From: Benincasa hispida
Taxonomy: Eukaryota > Streptophyta > Magnoliopsida > Cucurbitales > Cucurbitaceae
Assembly: GCF_009727055.1 (NCBI RefSeq)
Contig: NC_052357.1
Location: 89,318,884-89,382,883, forward strand
Direction: 5' to 3'
Length of the DNA: 64,000 nucleotides
The position numbers and the translations under genes are program-made. The notes below the pieces were generated by a model. The model did no database searches, was not told the DNA's origin, and saw only the letters and a list, made by a program, of their open reading frames with translations. This document shows positions 25,401 through 34,312 of this stretch, piece after piece (within the stretch, counting starts at the first letter, position 1; each line of letters begins with the position of its first letter).

Positions 25401-28400
25401 CGGAGGAAACGGCGTGAGGCGGATAGATAGCGACGGACGCAACTGAGAGTCGTAGATCTGAGCGGCGCGACATGAACGAAGGACTGAGGGAGAACTGGGA
25501 TCTGAACGCATTGGGAATGCCGGACGGGGAGGAGCTAAGCAGCGATGAGCAAATCTGACAAAGAACGGTCGGATGCGGACAGCTGAAAGGGCGAGACGAC
25601 CGGACGACGAGCCATAACTGAAAAAAAATGCTTAACGGCTGATTTGTGGTTAACGGAGGAGGCTGTACACCAGATCGGTGGTGGATAAGAGAAAACCCTA
25701 ATTGACGACGGATCTGCCTCTGTCAACGGCTGTTGACGGAGGCAGAGATGGGACGTGGCGGCTAACTGGGGAATTTTCTTCTGTTACCATATTAAATATA
25801 TATATTATTAAATAAATAGAGTACATTAAATTACAGAATATGGTAGTTAAAAGGAAACTAACGAAAAAAAAAAAAAGAAAAATATTAATACGAAAAATAC
25901 AAATTAAGAATGACAAGTGTTAGTTTAGATTCAACGAACTAATGCAGTCAAAACCATAACTGACCTTCAATGGTTTCAAGGATCTATTATAATTTATACC
26001 TACTTTCCCACGTTAGAACTAGAAATAGGATGCACTTTAGGCTGTTATTTGCTATAAATACTTAGGGCTAAACTACAAACCACATTTATTCTTTCAAAAA
26101 TTGCTATATTACCTTTTAATTTTTTCATAAAGGTTCCAAAACTATCTTTAAACTAGAAGTCTTTAGATGAAAATTTGGAACTAAAATGTGTATGATGGAC
26201 TTAAAAACTGCCACACCATTTTAGGTTCTAATTTTCCTCTTACATTCTAAGAATTTTGAAACATTTACGAAAACATGTGTAACCTTTTTTTTTAAGCATA
26301 AAACATGTATAACTTAATGTCTCATAAAGTTTTTAATTAATTAAAAAAAATTTAATAATCAAGTATCAACAAAAAATTAAACACGTTCTTTTAAAGGATT
26401 TAAAGAGTTGGGATGTAAACAGATTTCTCAATAAGTTTAATAATAATTATCTTATCTTACTATTTTTTAAAAAAGTGGATTAAGGGGAAAATGTTATTGA
26501 GTTGGTCGAAAATAATAATAAAAAATGATGATTAAAGAAAAAAACACTCACAGTGTTGTTACGGTATTATTAAAAAAAAGTGTTACCTACTTTTTTGAAT
26601 TGTTTCAATATTTATTATTGATTAATTAAAATTAGAATTTACATTAATAGAATTATTTATTATCTTTTCACATTCTCAAATCCCTACACAATATATACAT
26701 ATTTAATAAGATGTTAGCATATGAAAAAAAAAATGATCTCTTTATCTCTATAATTTAATTTTTAAAATTTATGAATTTACCTTTAAGTATATTTAATGAT
26801 GAGATTTCAAAGGTTTTGTAACTTGACCTATAATATATATTTAATAATAATGGAATTTTCAAAAGTTAACTAAATTTTATTAGTTAATTTTTAAAAAGGT
26901 CTAGAGTACGTTGAAATTAATAATTTAAATGACATGCATAAAAGTAAGAAACAAGAAAGAGGCAAAAAGAAGATTTTGAATATTTAAAATTTTGTCAATC
27001 TTATTCACAAAAAAGAATTATAAAATTTAATGACTTTATTTTAATTATATAGATATAGATAATTTTTTGAGTTTCAATAATTTCTAACCTTTTACAATCA
27101 TATAAATAACTATTTTTACAAAGCATAATGAACGAGCATGGGATGCATACACAAACTCATTTATAAAAATTTGTTCTTAATACACGATAAAATAAAGTGA
27201 GAATTCTATCAATATGATAATATAATTGAAAATATCACGCACAAATGCACGTGTTAGTTTTATATAATTATTGTCCCTCTTTTCATGATGCAGACTCTGA
27301 TCCTTCAGTTGAGCCTCTAGTAGAAATTCGAAATAACTTATCTATCGGTGCAATTGTTGGAATTTCGGCTGCAATAGTCTTATTTATAATTTTGGCTCTT
27401 GGAACTTTATGGTCGAGAGGATGTCTTGGAAGGAAAAGTAGACATCCACAAGGTAATTTAGATGAATTGTTTTTGGTGGCGAACTTGTATGTTAGGATTG
27501 ATTTTTAGGATTCAAGGTTCAATATCTTATTTAGCCAATATATAGTCTCGAGTTCAGTGAGCCGGATGTTTGATTCCGTTTCTCTTGGGTATAGGCCCTA
27601 TCCAGCTATACTTTGTTTATTATCATGACAATAGGCTTCATTCATTTTGACTCTTCCTGTGCAGATTTGGAAGGTCTAAATATTGGTCCATTTTCTTTAA
27701 AGCAAATAACAACCGCGACGAATAACTTTGACACTTCCAATAAGATAGGGGAAGGTGGTTTTGGACCTGTTTATAAGGTGATATCACTGATTTGCTATTT
27801 TGTTTTGTTCGTGAACGTTTCTTTTGCAGATATCTTAGACCATATGCAACGTAAATTTTCTTTCAAAATGAAGGGTATCCTCTTAGATGGCACCATGATT
27901 GCAGTGAAGAAACTTTCCTCAAACTCAAAGCAAGGAAAACGTGAATTTGTGAATGAGATAGGCGTGATATCTTCTTTACAACATCCATATCTAGTAAAGC
28001 TGTATGGATGTTGCACTGAAGGTGATCAACTTTTGCTAGTTTATGAATATATGGAAAATAATAGTCTTGCCCGGGCCCTATTTGGTAATCTTTGTTTTCT
28101 GGACTTTATTATAACCAATTTTTATTAGTATTCTTAATGCATTTCAGCGAGCTGATTAATGAAAGTATTGACCATCTCTCCCAATATAATAAATTGAAGG
28201 ACCTCAAGAATGTCAATTAGAATTGAATTGGCCAACGAGACAAAAAATTTGCATTGGTTTAGCCAAAGGTTTGGCTTTTCTTCATGAGGAGTCAGGATTG
28301 AAGATTGTTCACAGAGACATCAAAGGTAGTAATGTATTGTTAGATGAAAATCTCAATCCAAAGATATCTGACTTTGGTTTGGCCAAGCTTGATGAAGAAG

Positions 28401-29927
28401 AGAATACCCACATGACCACTCGGATCGCTGGAACATTGTGAGTCATTATGATTAATTCGTTCTTTCTGCATTATCCAAATAATTTTTTTGCTGTTTTTTT
28501 TTTCCTATTTAGCGTCTAAAGTCTTGTCAATATAAGTATAGTAATTAATAAATAGTCATTTATGCTTTTGTGGATTAGAATCCACCAACCCCAAGCCTAA
28601 ATCAACATGAGCAGCTCCTTGGAACAGAATATAATAATAGTTATTTGATGTCAAGAAGTTTAATGGAGTTGAAATTTCTTTGGCTTGCTGCAATTACTAA
28701 TAGACATTTTTCTCCTAACACCATGAACGCTGTTTGAAGTTTTGGCATTTAAGTTTATTGATCCTACAAATGCTAGATAGCTAGTATTTATGTCTAATAT
28801 CATACTTTTGCGGCGGATATATGGCTCCAGAATATGCAACACGAGGCTACTTAACGGATAAAGCAGACATTTATAGCTTTGGTATTGTGACATTGGAAAT
28901 AGTTAGTGGAAGGAGCAACGCTATGTATCGGTCAAAGGATAAGTGCCTTTATCTTCTTGATTGGGTAACTTGATTTCATTTTTGTACAAGTGTAGCTTTA
29001 CTTTTTTTTGGCGTTTAACCTTGTTAACCACAAGGAACTCAGACTTATATGTGAATTTTAACTCGGGTCCATCTTGATATTTTTTTGGTTGACAATTGCA
29101 ATGAAAATTCATCTTTACCCTTAAACTATATTTGTTTTTCCATTTACTTCTTCCGCTCACTTCAAAACCTAAGGAGGTGTTTGGGGCAGTGAGTTGGTTA
29201 TTTATAGTCAGTAAGCTATAATAGTTTATACAGATTATTTTAGTTCGGGTTATAATAATCTATGTTTAAGGTGCAATTTATTTTAATTTGGGTTCGAACT
29301 AGTAAACATTATCACAAAGAGGAAAAGAAAGGATGAATAGGAAATAGTAAATACGATAACAAAAAGGGATTTGAAATAATAATATTGTAGTTTAATGGTA
29401 GATTATAATAGTTAGAAATACCAACTATTATAATTAGAGTTATAAAAGCCCATTCCACCCACTTGAAGTTGGGGGCAAACACCCTAAGTTTCTATTTATT
29501 TCACATGATCCTGAGATCAACGAATATAACTTGAGGAAACATTGGGAAAGGTAAATTAGCTAACCGATGCTTTGATGGCACTTGGCAGGCACTTGTAGTG
29601 AAAGAGAAAGGCGATTTAATGGAACTAGTTGATCCAAGGTTAGGCTCCAATTTCGACCAAGGCGAGGCAATGGCAATGATCAACATTGCTCTTCTATGCA
29701 CCAATGTCTCTCCTTCTGCTAGACCCACTATGACCTGCGTAGTGAGCATGCTTGAAGGTAAGGCTGCAGTCGAGGAATTATCCACAAATCCAAATGACTT
29801 GAGAGAAGAGATCAACGCAATGTGGACCATTATGCACCAGAACCAGAAATTGACTGACAATGACATCCAAACAGAGAGTGCATCGTCTTTGGACATTCTA
29901 TGTACCAGTTCTTCCACATCCATTTAG
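16449..29927 (+). CDS. LRR/malectin receptor-like serine/threonine kinase, LRR-VIII-2 type, 24 exons
   Basis: Exons: 16449-16551, 17543-17720, 19688-19759, 19852-19920, 19999-20070, 20161-20232, 20305-20376, 20484-20555, 20641-20712, 20814-20885, 20960-21031, 21780-21851, 22473-22538, 22645-22707, 22790-22825, 22927-22967, 23169-23545, 23629-23824, 27294-27452, 27665-27777, 27874-28084, 28200-28437, 28814-28964, 29589-29927. All phases agree and the sum is 2988 bp (995 residues), the normal family length. Domains: signal peptide ~1-25; Cys-containing cap; LRRs ~94-380, mostly one 24-residue repeat per 72-bp exon; malectin ~402-592; membrane helix ~610-632; kinase ~668-935 with [11 protein letters not shown] (673), Lys695, HRD (791), DFG (811), MAPE (836), so an RD kinase. 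The family (Arabidopsis At1g53430-like, RKF1-like) senses unknown or cell-wall ligands at the plasma membrane. Junctions are GT-AG except the exon 23 acceptor, which reads GCGG; without it the kinase is lost. The ligand and biological role of this copy are unknown. Confidence 0.92.
17003..17284. mobile_element. Tourist-like MITE in intron 1
   Basis: The 282-bp element has TAA on both sides (17000-17002 and 17285-17287). Its ends are inverted repeats of about 50 bp: left '...GTTTGTGAACTATTTGGTTT', right (reverse complement) '...GTGCGGTAACTATTTTGTTT', both continuing into GTTTTTGTTTTT.AAAATTA. No coding capacity. The 3-bp duplication and fold-back shape fit PIF/Harbinger-derived MITEs. Confidence 0.75.
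18701..19375. mobile_element. 675-bp inverted-repeat element in intron 2
   Basis: The ends are a near-perfect inverted repeat of about 100 bp beginning TAAAAATAGTTTTTCTCGGT and continuing with TCCATTTCGA.CAAGAT, AATCAA.TTTTT, ATCGATT.TTTGG and TTCTCGATA.ATCTCGCC on both arms. The right interior has three tandem copies of about 56 bp ('ATATATAGAATCTCGGTGTTA...' type, about 19095-19255). No coding capacity and no clear target-site duplication. Confidence 0.75.
24492..25915 (-). mobile_element. Small non-autonomous LTR element (TRIM/LARD-like) in intron 18
   Basis: Two similar LTRs (24492-24647 and 25790-25915) flank 1.14 kb. A perfect 5-bp target-site duplication AGTGT lies outside (24487-24491 and 25916-25920). 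On the minus strand a primer-binding-like TGGTAACAGAAG (25778-25789; compare TGGTATCAGAGC for initiator Met tRNA) adjoins the 5' LTR, and a purine tract GAGTTTGAGAGAGAG (24648-24662) adjoins the 3' LTR, whose start is TGTTAAAAGG. The internal part is unusually GC-rich for this window (25080-25780) and has no gag or pol. It sits antisense to the receptor kinase between the malectin and membrane exons. Confidence 0.8.
25921..27293. other. Remainder of intron 18, AT-rich
   Basis: Homopolymer-rich AT DNA with no gene or clear repeat, ending in the acceptor ...GATGCAG of exon 19. Confidence 0.6.
28810..28816 (+). other. Non-canonical 3' splice site of exon 23
   Basis: The conserved coding text of exon 23 (codons for G-Y-M-A-P-E-Y-A) starts after TTTTGCGG rather than TTTTGCAG; base 28812 is G where A is expected. 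Upstream AGs (for example in GCTAGATAGCTAG, about 28772-28784) lead to in-frame stops within a few codons. The next downstream AG (in GCTCCAG, 28824-28830) deletes the APE start and shifts the frame into a stop. So no alternative AG rescues the kinase. Confidence 0.75.
29173..29484. mobile_element. Tourist-like MITE in intron 23
   Basis: TAA flanks both ends (29170-29172, 29485-29487). The left end GGAGGTGTTTGGGGCAGTGAG and the reverse complement of the right end GGGTGTTTGCCCCCAACTTC form the terminal inverted repeat. The 312 bp between are AT-rich with a fold-back tendency and no coding sense. Confidence 0.7.
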
Positions 29928-30011
29928 ACCACAAATTTGACTCATTTCTAATGTTTTGGATAAGGTATGTGGTATATCTAAGCTTTGATTTTTTCTCTCT
30001 CCTTTATAGGT

Positions 30012-30380
30012 TTGATACTATTTTGGTCTTAGTATTTTCGGTCTCAACTCGTCTCTGTGTTTTCAAAAGGTTCATTTTAGTTCATGTACTTTCAATTATT
30101 TTTCATTTTAATCCATGTTCAAAATATCGGTCTTGGTCCCATACTTTAAAAAAATTGACCATTTTTATCCATGTGTTGCAAAATCTTAACACATCTTTTA
30201 TGCACGACTGAATGGACTAGAATGATCACTTTCTAAAGGTGTAAGGACTGAAACAAACGTTTTGAAAGTACAATAACTAAAATAAGCAAAAGTTGAAAGT
30301 ATAAGAATCAAAATTGATGTTTTGAAATTATATAGAGACTAAAAAGAACTAGAGAATAAATGACCAAAATAATATTTAAA
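30012..30380. mobile_element. Fold-back MITE just downstream of the receptor kinase
   Basis: The two halves are inverted copies: 'TATTTTGGTCTTAGTATTTTC...TTTTAGTTCATGTACTTTCAA' at left and 'TTGAAAGTACAATAACTAAAA...AAATGACCAAAATAATA' at right. Similar text occurs at 16690-16990 in intron 1. It begins about 85 bp after the stop codon, so it may lie in the 3' untranslated region. Confidence 0.65.
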
Positions 30381-30953
30381 CGTATTACGATGGAAGCTTA
30401 GACATACATGTACCATATTCAAGACATTGTAAATGCAGTTTCAGAGTCCAGTTTCTACTCTAAATTGATGTCAAAGAATTGATACCACTTAAAATATAGG
30501 AGAGATTAAATCTTCTTCTACTTGATTCTAGTAGAATATGTTTATAAGATCTGCAAGCTACAGTTTCTCAACAAGGCAACTCTTGGTTCCTGTTTACCAG
30601 GTGGGATCCTCCAAAGGCCATGCTATTATTATTGGCTTTAATTTTGTAGAATCCATAGTTCTGGTGTGTAAAAGCATTCCTTAAAATTGCTATCTACTTT
30701 TTCTGTCTTTATTAATAAGAGGTGTATCTAATATTACAATCGAAATTTTAATTTGAACAAAATTTGTATTTTCTTGTTTGTTAATTCAACTTTTTGAATT
30801 TTTTAAAATTATGTAAAAAAGGATAAGTTACACAAAGAAGCTATAATTCTGAGGAAAAAAAAAACTTTCAAATATGTGATGGTCTTCTAGCATATTCATA
30901 TAAACAATTTAATCAAATAGTTGATTGAATAAACTAATATTTGTGTAAAATTA
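30381..30953. other. Intergenic DNA between the receptor kinase and the transposon nest
   Basis: AT-rich, no gene or classified repeat seen. Confidence 0.5.
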
Positions 30954-31265
30954 AGGATCACAATAGAAACAAGAATATGGAGAAAATATAACATAACAAT
31001 AATATATAATAAAAGAAAATAACAAAATATAAATTAATGACTGAGAGTTTATAGAAATGATATTGAAGTTTAGAAATCACTCTTAATATCTCACCAATGT
31101 GCATTTCTCTTAAATCTATCAAATGTCACTATTTATAGATAACTTGGCAAATATGAGGTGGAATTAAATGGAAACTAAGAGTTTGTAATTGTAAAACATA
31201 TGAACATCATAAATGCACATGGGGTTAGTGGGAGAATGTCATTTGGGCATCTATTACATATAATA
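30954..31265 (-). repeat. 3' LTR of the outer copia element
   Basis: On the minus strand it follows the purine tract TAAGGGGAG (31266-31274), the plus-strand primer site. On the plus strand it starts TGTAAAATTAAGGATCAC and contains TATTTATAGATAACTTGGCAA. Confidence 0.75.
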
Positions 31266-31274
31266 CTCCCCTTA

Positions 31275-31555
31275 GATGCTAATTAAATATATGAAATATG
31301 TTTTATTAAAATCTTACTAGGAAGAAACCCAATAGGAAAAAATCTCAAAAATACATATTTCATATAATCTAATAATTCTAGAAGAATACAATATATTTTT
31401 TTCCCTAATGAAAACATCGTCGCCGTATTCAATGTTGTGCACCAATTTTTTAAAGATTGCAATAGTAATGACTTTGTAAATAAGTCTGTTAGGGTATCTT
31501 TCGAACAATTTGTTATACAGTGATGCTGTTTTCTTGAGTATAAAAAAAATTTGGT
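31275..31555 (-). pseudogene. C-terminal end of outer copia Pol
   Basis: The minus strand encodes, across shifted frames, the RNase H tail: KFFYTQENSIT, then the block corresponding to 'LFTK-LP' in damaged form, then AIFKKLVHNIEYG. It is cut off at 31555 by the forward copia element. About 100 bp of Pol expected between this piece and the piece at 37733 are missing. Confidence 0.65.
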
Positions 31556-31735
31556 TGTTGGGTTTCCTTTCTTTTCTCATGAAATAGTGGATTATTATTA
31601 TATGTATATTCATCATTATATTTGTAATATTTTGTAATTTTTTTTTCTTATAGGTTGATACTTTGATATATGAAGACCTTATATTTGATTCATAATTAAG
31701 AAGAATAATATTACACTATTTTAGTCTAATTTTTT

Positions 31736-32480
31736 AGAAAAAAAAAACCCTAGCCACCATTGTAAAAATCTAGCCACCACCGGAACCCTAGACGTCGAAA
31801 TCATCGACACACCCTGCTTCTTAACGGAACCTCTACTGTCCTACGATCATCCGACGTTTCTATCTAACCTTTTGCTGGAATCGCCGCCATTGTCGGCAAC
31901 CTGTCGTCCGAACCATCGCTTGTTCCTCGACCCGCGTCGTGCTAGATTCATTCTGCCACTCACTTGCGTGGTGCCAGATTTGGTTGTGTCCACTCGTTTG
32001 CCCAGGCAGTCCGCCAGCCATCTGGTTCTATCCACTGTCTTCCGCCGGCCACTGGCTGGACCTTGCAATTTACCCTAACTTTAGATCTAGCTGTCGTTGC
32101 TGTCTCTCTCTCTGTGGCACTCTCTCCGACGGTCAAGGTGCAGTTTACGTGTTTTTCAGGTTCGTGCGCCAATGCAGTTCGCATGTTTTCAGTTTTTGGT
32201 TGGTTTGGATTTGGCAAAACGCTAGTGGAAAAGGAGTATATAAATCTCACCTCGCACATATATAGATCTGATTTGGTTCAAATACAGTGGTTTGGAATCA
32301 GATTTGGTCCAGATTTTAGTTTCGTTCATCTTAAGTATGGCTAGTCTGATTTATGGTTTGATTTGGTTTGGTTCTATTCATATTTGTGGTTAATTCAAAG
32401 TTTTTTTTTTTTTTTTTTTCTAACGTGGATTATTTTTTCTAATCAAATTGTTGTTGGTTGTTGATTTAAGTTACCTCGTT
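31736..32480 (+). other. Leader of the forward copia element
   Basis: Relatively GC-rich non-coding DNA (31740-32240), then AT-rich with a T20 run near 32401-32420. Apparent reading frames on both strands have no recognisable domain. Most of gag seems deleted. Confidence 0.5.
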
Positions 32481-32709
32481 ATGGAACAAATTCATCAACT
32501 CCTGATACTGTTGCAAACCAATTTTTCATCGGGTAATCTTTGTATTTCCTTGGCACAGGTGGAGTTATCCACAATTTTTTTCTAGTAATAGTTCATCTCC
32601 TTGGATCATTGATTCAGGAGCTATTGATCACATAACTGGTTCATCTCACATTTTTTATACATACTATATTTCTCATGAAAATAATAAAACAAAATTAAAA
32701 TCACCAATG

Positions 32710-34312
32710 TGAAGAAAATTTTCGAAAAAGATCCTTTGAGCGCGGAAGCAATATCGACCCAGATTCCATTTTTCATTGAATGTAAGTTTTATCGTAAACA
32801 AGAACAAGATATGCATTTACTTAAATTACAACATGCTTTAAAAAAAAATACTTAGGGTTTCAAAAACTTTTCTTCAAAAACTCTCTCGAACAAAACATGA
32901 ACGAATCACATTCTCCACGCGGGCCTCCTTCTTCAAAAGGGACACCACCATTTGAGAATCATTTGTATTCTACTTTTCTTCTCTCTAAATTTTTAAGTGA
33001 GTACTCTTTTCTCAATTTTTTTCATGAAGATGAAAATCTCATCCACCATTTTTTCACACAACCCACATATATTAATTGAGAAAAAAAATAGGGGGAAATA
33101 GGGGGAGGGAGTTGTATCTCCTTCCCTTTAATTAATTTTAATTAAATTTATATATATATATATATATCTGTCTCTTATACACATCTAGATGTGTATAAGA
33201 GACAGATGTTAATTATATCACATATATAATCAATTTAATTAATTATATCATATATAATTAATTCCCTCAATTAATTTGAACACTTCAAATTAATCCAAAA
33301 CTAATTCTCAATTAAATCCCTATTGAGCTACCGAAGAGACCTTATGAACATGTAGATTGAAGCTACAACGGTACTTGGATAATTAATTAAACTCTTTAAT
33401 TAAATTACCCAACATCCATTAATTACCGATCATTCCACTAAAGATCGACAATTGCACTCTTCGCACTATAGATAAATTTTTGTGTCTTGGATATAACTAA
33501 TCAACAGTATGATGATTCTTCAGAAATTGTTCATAAGTACAGCTGGGCCAAAATTATCATTTTGCCTCTATAGTTATATCTAACTCCTTAAGTACTATTG
33601 ATCTCTCTAATGAACAATAAGTCATAGTCTAACTATGACCAAGTCCCTTGGGCCAAGAGAAGGTGTGGCCACTATGTTCAAGACCTAGAGCATCGGGGAA
33701 GGAGTAAATTTCATCTTGTGTAACTGTGTTCCCTGCTCCCGAGCCAGACGAATCCCCAAAATGGTAGAGTTGTTGAGTTGGCAATCTAGCCACTCTCACC
33801 CATACAAATCAAAGGACCGCCTTCATGAGCAAGAGTTCAAAACTCACTCAAGATTTAGGTCATGTCACCTATGGTCATCCTAGTGAAATGTAAGTCTCTA
33901 TTATTAACGGCGTTATATAAAGAGACTAATCATTTCGTGGTTCGGTCTTATACAAATTCTTTGTATAGGATACCCCTACTCATATGTCTCCACATGAATG
34001 ATCAAGATCAGATCATTTGTCGCACTTTACAACACTTGTAACACCTACAAAGCGGTTCGTATCTGTAGTGTCACAAGGATTAAGTACCCAATCTTATCCA
34101 TCTACTACAGATCGTTTAGATTATTATTTAAACAAGATCCACTTGTATGTCTCTACATACTTGTTTAAATTACATGAAATAACCTCGAATATTAGTTTAT
34201 TGGATTGAGTATATGCTGATAAAATAACACTTATTTTTATCAACAACAATATATTTATACAAAGTTTACAAACTACGAGATTATAAAGAGATTTAAGACA
34301 CCAATCCCAACA
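32710..34312 (-). mobile_element. Solo LTR nested in the forward copia element
   Basis: It runs TGAAGAAAATTTTCG... to ...CAATCCCAACA and belongs to the same LTR family as 62201-64000. Flanking 5-mers are CAATG (32705-32709) and CGATG (34313-34317), a target-site duplication with one mismatch. Removing the LTR and one 5-mer restores the host copia frame (…K-I-T-N-D-S-F-S-S…), which confirms a simple insertion. There is no internal domain, so it is an LTR-LTR recombination product. It includes a 38-bp library artefact. Confidence 0.88.
33168..33205. other. Tn5 mosaic-end pair (Nextera mate-pair junction adapter), assembly artefact
   Basis: CTGTCTCTTATACACATCT is followed at once by its exact reverse complement AGATGTGTATAAGAGACAG. 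This is the hyperactive Tn5 19-bp mosaic end, back to back, as in a circularised mate-pair junction. It sits at the end of a TA repeat inside the solo LTR, where read joining is error-prone. It is not plant sequence. Confidence 0.96.

Noticed and set aside
25159..25916. Open frames on the minus strand in intron 18
   Set aside because: They fall in the GC-rich interior of the small LTR element, are rich in Ser/Arg/Pro from base composition and show no family motif.
27613..27663. Alternative start of the kinase domain at an ATG in the intron before exon 20
   Set aside because: The ATG lies in intron 19. The splice acceptor TGTGCAG at 27664 and the phase from the membrane exon explain the frame.
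31872..32344. Several overlapping open frames on both strands (60-126 codons) in GC-richer DNA
   Set aside because: They lie in the copia leader, contradict each other on both strands and show no domain; open frames are expected where stop codons are rarer.
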